Shown here: positions 51,707-60,171 of the stretch, in pieces
Position numbering within the stretch: the first letter of the stretch is position 1
Layout of the letters: the number at the start of each line of letters is the position of its first letter
Assembly: GCF_029051685.1 (NCBI RefSeq)
Contig: NZ_JAACFT010000020.1
Span: 62,001 to 126,000, forward strand
DNA: 64,000 nucleotides
Origin: Bradyrhizobium sp. CSA207
Lineage (GTDB): Bacteria > Pseudomonadota > Alphaproteobacteria > Rhizobiales > Xanthobacteraceae
Direction of reading: 5' to 3'
The notes under the pieces: model-generated
The model's database searches: none
What the model saw: only the letters and a program-made list of their open reading frames with translations
What the model was told of the DNA's origin: nothing
Position numbers and translations under genes: made by a program

Positions 51707-52372
51707 ACATTGATTGCTCATAATCATGCGCTGCAGAACTGGCTTAGAAGAGGCGCGTACCGACGTGCGACCCGTGGCACCATTTCCGGTGGGAAGCAGG
51801 GCGTGGTTAGATCCGTTGCCAAAATGGAGCAAGGATCGATCTGAGGCTCAGCACGTCTGAGAATTCGGCCCCTTATATGGGACTGTGAATCGCTCCAATC
51901 CATCATGGGCGCCACGGAAAAGCGATAGTCTTGATATCCCAGAAACTTATCCCTTTTTGTCGGCGGACTGGAATAGCAACAAGTGCGCCCAGCAATCGGG
52001 CGTTACACATGTTTGTAGCCCAGATGGATTTCTACTGAAACATTCGGACTGCCTATTTGTCGGTGTTCCTAGTGGAACGCCTCGATGAAACGCGGGAACG
52101 CGCTTCGCGTCAATCGAAATGGAAACTCCGACTTGAAGAGGGACAGCAATGCCGGTCAAGCCTAGTGCAGCGAGAATGATACCTGGTCAAGTTTTCGGCG
52201 TAGATGGTGCGACGGCTCAATTGGCTGTGAACGACCGACAGAAAAGACGTCCTCTGGAGCGACCGGGACGTCCGTCGGCTGACGCACTCGAATAGGCCAA
52301 TCCTCACCCTTACGGGCTTCCAACAGGCGTGAGGACGAGTAAGATGCTGTCTCGTGGTGCCCCGGAGGCGGC
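51707..52372. other. Gene-free stretch between integrase remnant and histidine kinase
   Basis: About 660 bp, lower in GC than its surroundings, with several short frames on both strands and none with a ribosome-binding site or family motif. Probably debris of the former mobile element. The last 20 bp supply the GGAGGCGGC ribosome-binding region of the kinase gene. Confidence 0.45.
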
Positions 52373-54067
52373 ATGAGCCAGCGCAAGTTCATGGGACTTG
52401 TCGGCGGTGCAACAGCATCAGGGCCGGGCATTGCGCAAGCGGGCCAGCGATCGGCCACCGCGACCGCCGAGCCCACTCACGATGATGAGCAAGAATTCCC
52501 ATTGATCATCGCGAACATGCCCGCAACCCCTCGCCAAAAGGCCTGGGCGGTGGGTGTAGCCGTCTTGCTCATCGTCCTTGCAGCGGTCATCGCGCCGTTC
52601 GCCCGGATCCAATTGGGCCAGATCAATGGCTTCGTTCCAGTATTGCAGACCGCATTGGCCCTGGCCGAGCTCATCACGGCAGCCCTGCTGTTTGCTCAAT
52701 TTGCGATCCAACCTCAGCGGGCACTTCTCGCACTCGCAAGTGGATACGTCTTCAGCGGATCGTTCGCATTTTTGCAAACACTCGCCTTTCCGAACGGATA
52801 CGCTCCCGCAGGTGTCATTGGGGATGGACTGGATAGCCCCGCTTGGCTTTACGTGCTTTGGCACACGGCTTTTCCCGCGGCTATCTTGGTCTACGGGTTC
52901 ACGAAGGATCATTCCACCGCCGACAGACCAGGCAGACCTGCAATAGCCGCGATCGCAATTGCTATCGGCTGCATCGCCGCCACCGTGGCAGGACTGACGT
53001 GGATGGTGACCGCGAAAGCCGAATTTCTCCCTAGCTTCTACGTGAACGACGTCAGGCATCAGACGCCTCTCGGTAATCAGGTCAACCTGATACTTTTGCT
53101 GTGGAATGTGACGACTCTCACCGTCTTGTTTGTGCGCATGCGCACCATTCTTGACCTCTGGCTGATGGTGACTTTGCTCGCCTACTTGCCCAATTTCCTT
53201 GTGGCGATCATCGGCAGCTCGGTTCGATTCACCATCGGTTGGTACGCAGCACGCGGTTTCGTGCTGATCGGCAGTTGCATGTTGCTGACCGTATTGCTCA
53301 TCGAAACGATGTTTCTCTATTCGCGCCTCGCCAGCGTCACTGCCCTGCAGCGACGCGAACGAGCGAACCGGCTTCTGAGCATCGACGCGGTCACTGGTGC
53401 GATCGCCCATGAGCTGAGATCGCCATTAGGGGCCATCTCGCTCAATGCTGCGACAGGCCTGAGTCACCTGCGAGCTGCCTCCCCTGAACTGGAGGACCTC
53501 GAGAACATCCTCTTTGACATCGAAGCCGACGGTAACCGGGCCGCTGACATCATATCGAGCATTCGCGAGATGACAATCAAAACGGCGCACGGCGGCGCTT
53601 TGACAAACGTCGAGGATGTCGCAGAGCTTGCGCTGAGACTGTTGAAGCACGATCTCCTGGCCAATGGGGTATCAGTAGCTACGGAGTTTGAGGGCAACAT
53701 TCCTCCAGTCGCCCTGGACAGCACGGAGCTTCAGCAGATTGTCTTGAACCTCTGCAAGAACGCGATTGACGCAATGAGCTCGGTCCCCGCCGATCAACGA
53801 AAGCTCCGTATGAAAACCGGTCTTGATGGTGGCACCATGGTCCATTTGTCCGTCGAGGACTCGGGCACCGGCATCACACCGCGTCATCAAGAGCGCATCT
53901 TCGACCCGTTCTTCACGACGAAACAAGGCGGTATGGGATTGGGACTGGCCATCTCCTCCAACTTGGTCGCAAGGTGTGGAGGAAAGCTGAGACTGGTCAA
54001 ATCGGACGTCAAAGGCTCCGTTTTCGAGCTGGAAATGCCAATCTCCGCTCAGTCTTCGGCGCAATAA
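52373..54067 (+). CDS. MASE4-domain sensor histidine kinase
   Basis: Membrane kinase of 564 residues. After a hydrophilic leader of about 50 residues comes a MASE4-type membrane sensor (residues about 55-315; ITAALLFAQFAIQPQRALLA, LASGYVFSG), then a HisKA region with phospho-acceptor His346 in AIAHELRSPLGAI, N box NLCKNAIDAM, G1 VEDSGTGI, F box FDPFFTTK and G2 GGMGLGLAIS. No response regulator is encoded in the window, so it is an orphan here. The leader MSQRKFMGLVGGATASGPGI looks like the signal start of ABC binding proteins (RREF..LLGGA), odd for a kinase. The DNA before it is mobile-element debris. Confidence 0.9.
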   Translation: MSQRKFMGLVGGATASGPGIAQAGQRSATATAEPTHDDEQEFPLIIANMPATPRQKAWAVGVAVLLIVLAAVIAPFARIQLGQINGFVPVLQTALALAELITAALLFAQFAIQPQRALLALASGYVFSGSFAFLQTLAFPNGYAPAGVIGDGLDSPAWLYVLWHTAFPAAILVYGFTKDHSTADRPGRPAIAAIAIAIGCIAATVAGLTWMVTAKAEFLPSFYVNDVRHQTPLGNQVNLILLLWNVTTLTVLFVRMRTILDLWLMVTLLAYLPNFLVAIIGSSVRFTIGWYAARGFVLIGSCMLLTVLLIETMFLYSRLASVTALQRRERANRLLSIDAVTGAIAHELRSPLGAISLNAATGLSHLRAASPELEDLENILFDIEADGNRAADIISSIREMTIKTAHGGALTNVEDVAELALRLLKHDLLANGVSVATEFEGNIPPVALDSTELQQIVLNLCKNAIDAMSSVPADQRKLRMKTGLDGGTMVHLSVEDSGTGITPRHQERIFDPFFTTKQGGMGLGLAISSNLVARCGGKLRLVKSDVKGSVFELEMPISAQSSAQ

Positions 54068-54118
54068 CGGTTTGAGACAATCACGATTCGTTCCGCGTTA
54101 CACCCCCATCGCAATGCT

Positions 54119-54424
54119 CTACCGCAGCCCCAGCAACGACCGGCCAAAACCACTTGCTATGGCCTCTTTCCGGCAAACGTAACTGCCGTCAAGGCCAGAG
54201 CCGTAGCGCTTTTGCTTTCGAGAATAGTACCGGCCCACGCGGAAATCGAGCCAGACCACTTCGTCCTCGGGGCAGTGCCGTTGTGCCTGCTCCTGATAGC
54301 GAAACGGCGTAAGCGGTCCCGCATGTGAGGTCCGGATTTCGCCGAGGACGACCAACGCAAGCACAAGACCAGCGCGTCCAAGAAGCCTCGATGCTGACCG
54401 GAGTGCGGACAGGTACACGCTCAC
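54119..54424 (-). CDS. Small exported Cys-pair protein
   Basis: A 101-residue protein with an N-terminal signal (LLGRAGLVLALVVLGEIRTS) cut near SHA, then a short domain with HCPEDEVVWLDFRVGRYYS and GSYVCRKEAIASGFG. The two Cys could form a disulphide in the periplasm. This CP.D.VVW...YY....G.YVC..EA pattern is familiar from many alphaproteobacterial small exported proteins of unknown role. Starts at a GTG that overlaps the stop of the previous gene (GTGA), so it is translationally coupled and last in the operon starting at 57351. Confidence 0.7.
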   Translation of the reverse strand: MSVYLSALRSASRLLGRAGLVLALVVLGEIRTSHAGPLTPFRYQEQAQRHCPEDEVVWLDFRVGRYYSRKQKRYGSGLDGSYVCRKEAIASGFGRSLLGLR

Positions 54425-54888
54425 CTCAGAGAGATCATGATCGTGCTGAGGTTGGCAGCAAACTCCACGCCAGCCTTTGGACCCTGCAGCACCATCGTGA
54501 CTCCTTTGTCGTTGCGCAGCTGAGCACCATTGATGCCGCCGATCAGGGCGGCCCCGCCGCCGACCGAGCTGTACGTGCCGGCAAAATCGCTGACCTCTCG
54601 AATGCCTGAAGCCCGGCCCTCGAGCCGCCCAACTGTAGCGCCGGCGGTAAAGCCCAAGCTCAATCCGGTGACGCGGAACGGATAATGGCGGCCGCGATAA
54701 GTCAGCACGCCGGTCCCAGCGCCACCACCGACGAGCAGCCCCGCTTTTATGATCTTGATACGGACGTGCGCGGAGGCCTGCGCAAACGAGGGGGTCATCG
54801 GCACGAGGAGTGCGAGCAGCACGAGGGCAGGCAGACGCCAAACAGGCTGGCGCAATATCTCCGTGCGTTGCTCAGGGTTTCGAAACAT
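54421..54888 (-). CDS. Exported beta-rich protein, family not assigned
   Basis: A 155-residue protein with a signal peptide (LPALVLLALLVPMTPSFAQA) followed by a glycine-rich beta domain: VGGGAGTGVLTYRGRHYPFR, TGLSLGFTAGATVG, FAGTYSSVGGGAALIGG and VTMVLQGPKAGVEF. A clear paralogue lies at 62269-62703. The pattern is reminiscent of DUF1134 (EipA) and DUF992 proteins, but I cannot place it firmly. ATG at 54888 follows GGAAGAAGG and overlaps the end of the DUF2950 gene by 17 bp, so the two are coupled. Probably periplasmic or outer-membrane associated. Confidence 0.72.
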   Translation of the reverse strand: MFRNPEQRTEILRQPVWRLPALVLLALLVPMTPSFAQASAHVRIKIIKAGLLVGGGAGTGVLTYRGRHYPFRVTGLSLGFTAGATVGRLEGRASGIREVSDFAGTYSSVGGGAALIGGINGAQLRNDKGVTMVLQGPKAGVEFAANLSTIMISLR

Positions 54889-55789
54889 CGACCTTCTTCC
54901 AGGTCTGGTCCGGATCGAACGCGCTGATGCGGGGAGCCAGGGCCTTGGTCCGAGGTCCGAGATCCTTCTGGTAGACGACGCCAGCATGATTGACCAGGAA
55001 GGTCATAACGCCGGAATTGCCGTATTCGGCGGGCCAGGCGACGAGCGCAAAGCCTCCGATCATCTTGCCCTTGACGACATAGTTGAGCGCGCCGCCTGGC
55101 GCGTTTGACCCCTGCCCTTTCAGGATGCGGAAATAGTAGCCGTGATAGGGCGCCGGGCTCTCCTCGGCCTTGTAGCCTTCAGCCGAAGCCTGCGCCGCCA
55201 GTGCGCCGAGCGGGCTCTGGTCGTTGTCGTCGCGCCAGAACAGCCCGTCTTTCTTGCCCGCACTGCTGACGATGCGCTGTGCGTACACGCCGGCCCCCTC
55301 GCCGCGATCCTTGTCGGCGTATTCGTTCTCGGCATCGACAAAGGCGAGACTGGTCTGGATCGCGTCGAGCTCATTGCGACCGATGCGGCGATACAGCACT
55401 TCGATGCGGCCTTCGGCGGTATCGAATTCCCAGCCGGTCTTGGTGTTGACGAGCGGGATCGGGAACGGGAAGTCGTCCGAGCCTAGCATCAGCGTCGCCT
55501 TCTTGTTACCCTCCGTCTTGATCGAATGCCTGGCATCATACATTGAGGTGAAGCGCTGCCGGATGTCGACGTCGGCGACCTCATCACCTGACGAAACGAT
55601 GTCCTCGGCGGCGCTGCCGAGGACTTTCAGGATGGCCCGGTCCGGCCCACTCTTGACGGCGGCGGCGAGCGCCGCTGCTGCATCCTCCGGTGTCGGATAG
55701 GACTGCTGCGCCTGGGATGGCGAACTCATGAGCGCCAGCGCCACGACGGCCGGCAAGGCCGCACGATGAAGCGACTTCAAGCCCATCAT
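54872..55789 (-). CDS. DUF2950 exported protein
   Basis: A 305-residue periplasmic protein of unknown function. Signal peptide MMGLKSLHRAALPAVVALAL ending SQAQ at about residue 28; then the DUF2950 signatures GWEFDTAEGRIEVLYRRIGR, KDGLFWRDDNDQSPLGALA, YHGYYFRILKGQGSNAPGG and a final YGNSGVMTFLVNHAGVVYQK. ATG at 55789 overlaps the stop of the DUF3300 gene (ATGA) and has GGAGGTG before it. DUF2950 and DUF3300 genes are regular neighbours in proteobacteria, which suggests a shared envelope task. Confidence 0.9.
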   Translation of the reverse strand: MMGLKSLHRAALPAVVALALMSSPSQAQQSYPTPEDAAAALAAAVKSGPDRAILKVLGSAAEDIVSSGDEVADVDIRQRFTSMYDARHSIKTEGNKKATLMLGSDDFPFPIPLVNTKTGWEFDTAEGRIEVLYRRIGRNELDAIQTSLAFVDAENEYADKDRGEGAGVYAQRIVSSAGKKDGLFWRDDNDQSPLGALAAQASAEGYKAEESPAPYHGYYFRILKGQGSNAPGGALNYVVKGKMIGGFALVAWPAEYGNSGVMTFLVNHAGVVYQKDLGPRTKALAPRISAFDPDQTWKKVDVSKP

Positions 55790-57351
55790 TGCCGCACCTC
55801 CGCTGGAATCCTCGCGCCGCCGGCAAGCCAATCGCGATAGGTACGGAATTTCAGACCGATCTTTTCGTAATAAACCCGGAGATAGCCGTCGGCTCCGCGG
55901 GTGACGGCTTCTGGCTTCACGTCTTCGACCTCCTGCGCAATCACGCCGACATAGGCCTTGTCGCTGCCGATATAGCTGAAGCGGTAGTAACCAAGGCCGC
56001 TGGCGAGATGGCCGAGCAGAACGACATCGTGTTTCAGCGCGATATCAGAACGCCGTCCGCCGCCGCCGCGCGGACCCATGCTCGCCATGCTCGCATGACC
56101 ACGGGCCGATGCAGCGGCCGCCGACCGACCCGACGACACGTTCAGCGCGCCGCCGCCACCGCCGCGGTTCGCGGCCTTGGCGCCGCCGCCCTTGGCACCA
56201 CCTGCTTTGGCGCCGGCATTCTTCGCGCCCGCATTCTTGGCACCACTCCCCTTGGCCGCGCGATCGCCGCCGCCTTTGGCGCGATCGCCTCCCGCCTTGG
56301 TACGATCCCCCGCGCCTTGTCGGTCACCACCTCGATCACCTGCGCGGTCCCCGGCACGGTCGCCGGCACGATCTCCCGCACCTGGCCGATCCTGTCCCGG
56401 CTTCAACACCTGCTGTCCGTCGCGGCCGCGGAAATCCATCCGGTCGGCGGCACCGGCCTTGAGGTTGCTGTTGCCGAAGCGCTGCTGAACGTTCGCATTG
56501 TTGTAGCGCACCCCTTGGCGATGCGACGGGTTGTGTTGCCAGCCACTACCGATATTCGTGGTCCGATGATTGATATAGACGTTGCGGTTGCCCCAGTTGC
56601 AGCCGCCGCCCCAATAATTGCCCCAGCGGCCGATGGCCCAGGCGGTGCCGAAAGCAAGACCCGCCGCGACAACGCCCGCGCCGATATAGGAGGGATAGCC
56701 GAAGTAATATGGCGGATATTCGGTGTAGGGCCACGCGCCGTAAACCGTCGCAGGCTCATAATACGGAACGTACATCGTATCGGGCACGGCCGGTTCGATC
56801 ACGATCACCTGCCTGCTTTCCTCGGTCTTGACGCTCACCTTTTGCTGCTTAGTGGTGACCAGCTTTTTGTTGTCGTAGGCCTTGGTCCGCAGCCGCTGGA
56901 CCGCATCCATCACGTCCGGCTGCTGCGCCAGCACGGCGTCGCCTAGCGCCTTGGTCCAGTCGAGCTTGTCGCTCATCATGGTCAACACCTCGGCGGTCGA
57001 GGCCAGCGCCTTGATGCTGTCGTCCCAAGCCTGCTTCTCGACCTCGGTTTTCAGGGCATCGCCCTTCAGAGTCTTGCGCTCTTTCAGCCAGCGATCGGCC
57101 TGCACGACTTCCAGAGGATAGGTGGATGCCGCCAGCACATTGGCGAGCAGTTCGTCGGGATAGAGCCCGATCGGCGCCACCAGCGCTTCGACCTGCTCGG
57201 GCTTGAGCAATTCCACAGTCGGCGGCGCCTGGCCCGGCGGTTGCGCCTGACCGCCTGCGGCGAGAGGCTTGTCAGCCGTTTGGGCGGCCGCGGCGACCGT
57301 TAATGCCGAGAGCAGCGCCATCGCGATCAGGGGCTTGCCGCAACGAAACAT
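55786..57351 (-). CDS. DUF3300 protein with Gly/Asp/Arg repeats and C-terminal S74-like chaperone domain
   Basis: Exported, 521 residues. Signal peptide to about residue 24, then the DUF3300 domain (about 46-270): VEALVAPIGLYPDELLANVL, ASTYPLEVVQADRWL and MYVPYYEPATVYGAWPYTEY. A disordered region follows with GDRA tandem units (about 326-345) and GAKNAGAKNAGAKAGG-type repeats (about 370-392). The C-terminal part, from SDIALKHDVVLL to VIAQEVEDVKPEAV and DGYLRVYYEKIGLKF, matches the Peptidase_S74 intramolecular chaperone of tail spikes, including Ser and Lys five residues apart. Start ATG at 57351 follows GGGAGG. First gene of a four-gene overlapping operon. Fold and role otherwise unknown. Confidence 0.88.
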   Translation of the reverse strand: MFRCGKPLIAMALLSALTVAAAAQTADKPLAAGGQAQPPGQAPPTVELLKPEQVEALVAPIGLYPDELLANVLAASTYPLEVVQADRWLKERKTLKGDALKTEVEKQAWDDSIKALASTAEVLTMMSDKLDWTKALGDAVLAQQPDVMDAVQRLRTKAYDNKKLVTTKQQKVSVKTEESRQVIVIEPAVPDTMYVPYYEPATVYGAWPYTEYPPYYFGYPSYIGAGVVAAGLAFGTAWAIGRWGNYWGGGCNWGNRNVYINHRTTNIGSGWQHNPSHRQGVRYNNANVQQRFGNSNLKAGAADRMDFRGRDGQQVLKPGQDRPGAGDRAGDRAGDRAGDRGGDRQGAGDRTKAGGDRAKGGGDRAAKGSGAKNAGAKNAGAKAGGAKGGGAKAANRGGGGGALNVSSGRSAAAASARGHASMASMGPRGGGGRRSDIALKHDVVLLGHLASGLGYYRFSYIGSDKAYVGVIAQEVEDVKPEAVTRGADGYLRVYYEKIGLKFRTYRDWLAGGARIPAEVRQ

Positions 57352-57456
57352 CACATCCTCCCTAGAGGCCTCGCCGGGGCAAGCATCTTGAACGATCAGA
57401 ATCCTCTATTGATCAAGATCAAGGAACGCGGAGCTCTCGCTGAGGTCCGCGCATAT

Positions 57457-58824
57457 TCACTCCACGGCCGGAAGTGGCGGCCGATCGAGATCCGACCGCG
57501 CCGCTCGGGCGCTGCTGCCCGGCCGCGAAGACAGCAGAATCCGGCGATCGTGGATCAGGCTCTGAAGACGGTGCGCGGCTACATTCAGCGTCGTGACATC
57601 GAGCGCGTTTTCGTCTCCCGCCGCCGTCTTGGCGCGCTGCATCTGGAGAACCCGATCGATCTCGGCCTCGATATCGGACAGTTCCGAATCCACCTCGGTC
57701 GTGCGTATCCTGGCACCCAGGGCATAAAGTGAATCCACCCCCCGCTCATCCTTCGAAAGGTCGGCGACCCGAAGGAATTTCCAGGCCGCGGCCAACACCG
57801 AGATGAGGCCGCCGAAAATCATGGGCACGAGGAAGATGATGTTTCCCCATTCGTCCAGAAAGCTCTGTCGCGTTCCGTTGTAGAATGCTGCGGCGCCGGG
57901 ATGGACCGGAAGGAAGGCGTCCGTATCCGTGCTCGGCGCGGTCATTTGAGAGAGTATCGGCAACTCACCCAACAGATCCCTGCGTGCCTTCATCAGCGCG
58001 TCCGCGAGGCTGCCGGCCATCTCAGCGCTAAGCTCCTTTCGCGCGACCACGTAAAAAGAGACCCGCAATGTGGTCAGATCTTCGCCCGGTATGGGAGGCG
58101 ATCCACGCAACGTACCCTTCGGGACGTCAAAACTTTCGTAGGCGCGCTGCTTCTCCGCGATGGCGCCGGCCGCCTCGATGGGAAGGAGGACCGGCGCAGT
58201 CTTCGGCGTCTGCAGAAAGAGACCACGCAATAGAGCCAGATATTTTTCGGCGAGGGGAACGACGATCAGAATGGCCCGGACTTCCTTGGCATCGAGTGCG
58301 CGCCGGGCATCCGTCGGCTGGAGATTGCGGAATGTCACGTTGGCACGCCCCAGCCCGTATTCATCGCTGAGGACATTGACGATGTTGCGATTGATCTCGC
58401 CGCCGATCACGCCGACGCTGACGCGCTTCAACCCGGCGATGTCGGTAATGGCGGAGCCCGGCGGCGCAACCAGCAGGACGACGGCGTGGGCGAGGACCAC
58501 GATGGCCTGCGCCTGCGAAAGGTCGCCGACGTCGCCGCGGACGACGGCAAGATCGACCTTCTCGGCCGCAAACTGCTCGGCAGCATCAACCGCGTTTGTC
58601 GTTTCCACCAGCTTGAGCCGGACCGGGGCATTCACCACGGCAAGCCTGCTCGCCAGTGCCGAGACCAGACGCGTGGCCTCGCCGTCCAGCGATCCGACCC
58701 CGATGGTCAGCGTCATCGGGCGAGAGTACCAACGGTAGCCGAACGTGCCCGCTCCAACAACGAGCACGACAGCGCCGGCGACGATAAGGGAACGAAGCCA
58801 GATCGGCATTTTGGCAAGGGCCAT
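57457..58824 (-). CDS. Membrane-anchored TAXI-family solute-binding protein
   Basis: A 455-residue protein of the TRAP-associated extracytoplasmic immunogenic (TAXI/NMT1) family. N-terminal membrane helix (about residues 10-30), binding domain beginning MTLTIGVGSLDGEATRLVSA with VDLAVVRGDVGD and GLKRVSVGVIGGEINRNIVN, a second helix IIFLVPMIFGGLISVLAAAW (about 330-355), and a cytoplasmic coiled-coil-like tail (EAEIDRVLQMQRAK). Ordinary TAXI proteins are free in the periplasm and work with a TRAP permease; none is encoded here. It may therefore be a sensor or scaffold instead of a transporter subunit. No strong ribosome-binding site before ATG 58824. Confidence 0.85.
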   Translation of the reverse strand: MALAKMPIWLRSLIVAGAVVLVVGAGTFGYRWYSRPMTLTIGVGSLDGEATRLVSALASRLAVVNAPVRLKLVETTNAVDAAEQFAAEKVDLAVVRGDVGDLSQAQAIVVLAHAVVLLVAPPGSAITDIAGLKRVSVGVIGGEINRNIVNVLSDEYGLGRANVTFRNLQPTDARRALDAKEVRAILIVVPLAEKYLALLRGLFLQTPKTAPVLLPIEAAGAIAEKQRAYESFDVPKGTLRGSPPIPGEDLTTLRVSFYVVARKELSAEMAGSLADALMKARRDLLGELPILSQMTAPSTDTDAFLPVHPGAAAFYNGTRQSFLDEWGNIIFLVPMIFGGLISVLAAAWKFLRVADLSKDERGVDSLYALGARIRTTEVDSELSDIEAEIDRVLQMQRAKTAAGDENALDVTTLNVAAHRLQSLIHDRRILLSSRPGSSARAARSDLDRPPLPAVE

Positions 58825-58938
58825 GCGGCGCTCACAGTGGATAGGACGTCCGGTGGCCGGACGCGCTCATTAACGCCCCCGGCTCAGCTGCGGCGTATCG
58901 CTGAACCGTAGTGCGATTCAAGCCAAAGCCGAACACGG

Positions 58939-60171
58939 TCAGTGTCCGCTGAGTACCAGCGTCTTGATCGGCAGCAGCAGCGCCTGAATTCGCAAGAGCA
59001 TGGCGTGAACGAGGCCGACACCATCAACGACATGCAGGGCGATTGCCCGGCTGGTGCTAGTCTCCTTCGCGGAGATCTCCTCGTGATTGCTGGTATAGGC
59101 ATTGACGATGCAGCTGCTGCCCGGCGTCACGCCTTCAAGACCGCCCTTGTAGAGCGGCTCCAGGAAAGCCAGGATCGTGCCGGGTCGCCCGACATTCTGC
59201 GCCTCGATCAGTTGCTCGCCACTTCGGAACTGGCCGGCCGCGATGTAGTCCTGGACGTTGGTGACGACCATGGGAATGATGACCCACGGCTTCGAGATGC
59301 AGGTTGCTTCCGCCACCATGCCGACCTTCATCACCTGAGCCTCGATCTGACCAAAGCCGGCTTGCAAGGCGCGGCGGCCGGCGCCCTCCGGCACCAGCAC
59401 GCCCGCGGGCCGCATCAGCTGATTGACGACGTCACCTGTGCGGACCAGGAATTGCTCCACACGTCCGTCGACACCGGCGCGAACAAACGTCTTGTCCAGA
59501 TCGACCTGCGCTTCGGCCAATGCCGCCTGGGCACTCGCCTTTTCGGCAGGCAACAGCGTTGAAAGCCGCAACGTCGCCGACGTCTTGGACGCGGTGGCCG
59601 CGTCCACACCAGCTTGCCGCTGGTTGACCACGACCTGTAGTTTCTCAATGTCGCGTTGCGGGACGATACCGGGATTACGGCGCTGCAACTCGGTCTTGAC
59701 GTCCAGTTCGTCCTTGGCCTGTTGAAGGCCGGCCTTGGCTTCCTGGGTCTGCGCTTCGGCCTTGACCACGTCGCTTTCCGCGCTTGTCATCGAGGCGTCG
59801 ACCTCGGCGATCTTGCGCCTGGCCGTCTCCAAAGCCGCTTGCTGCTTCGAACTGTCCAACCTGAACAGCACATCGCCCTTCTTCACCGCTTCGCTGTAGC
59901 CGATATTGACTTCTGCCACCCGGCCAGAGCCCTCGGGCAGGATGGGCACCGTACGGTAATAGAGCGTCGCAGAAGACGTTGACGGGTGAAAGTAGAAGAT
60001 CATGGTGATCAGCGACACCGTGAGCATCAAGCAGCCCGTGATGCCCCATCGCAGTTCGTACCAAATGGAAAAGAAGGTGATCTCCTTGCCGAACCGTTTG
60101 CCCTGGACATAGCGGCGGTAGAGGTAGTCCGGCAGGATGGTCAGAAGGGAGCAGAACATGAGCTCAAACAT
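58939..60171 (-). CDS. HlyD/EmrA-like membrane fusion protein (YiaV/YibH type)
   Basis: Periplasmic adaptor, 410 residues. Two N-terminal hydrophobic segments (MFELMFCSLLTILPDYLY and WGITGCLMLTVSLITMIF) place the rest in the periplasm: a biotinyl-lipoyl half-motif VAEVNIGYSEAVKKGDVLFR, a long alpha-hairpin (VDASMTSAESDVVKAEAQTQ onward), then the second lipoyl half and beta-barrel DGRVEQFLVRTGDVVNQLM. Start at 60171 is chosen because GGAGCGC precedes it and the longer open frame only covers the neighbour. Overlaps the DUF3302-like gene by 8 bp. E. coli yiaV/yiaW and yibH/yibI show the same HlyD-DUF3302 pairing. No ABC, MFS or RND partner or outer-membrane factor is encoded nearby. Confidence 0.86.
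   Translation of the reverse strand: MFELMFCSLLTILPDYLYRRYVQGKRFGKEITFFSIWYELRWGITGCLMLTVSLITMIFYFHPSTSSATLYYRTVPILPEGSGRVAEVNIGYSEAVKKGDVLFRLDSSKQQAALETARRKIAEVDASMTSAESDVVKAEAQTQEAKAGLQQAKDELDVKTELQRRNPGIVPQRDIEKLQVVVNQRQAGVDAATASKTSATLRLSTLLPAEKASAQAALAEAQVDLDKTFVRAGVDGRVEQFLVRTGDVVNQLMRPAGVLVPEGAGRRALQAGFGQIEAQVMKVGMVAEATCISKPWVIIPMVVTNVQDYIAAGQFRSGEQLIEAQNVGRPGTILAFLEPLYKGGLEGVTPGSSCIVNAYTSNHEEISAKETSTSRAIALHVVDGVGLVHAMLLRIQALLLPIKTLVLSGH

Noticed and set aside
56160..56400. Repeats as a CRISPR array
   Set aside because: They are short, in-frame GDRA/GAKNAG codon repeats inside a coding sequence, without spacers or cas genes.
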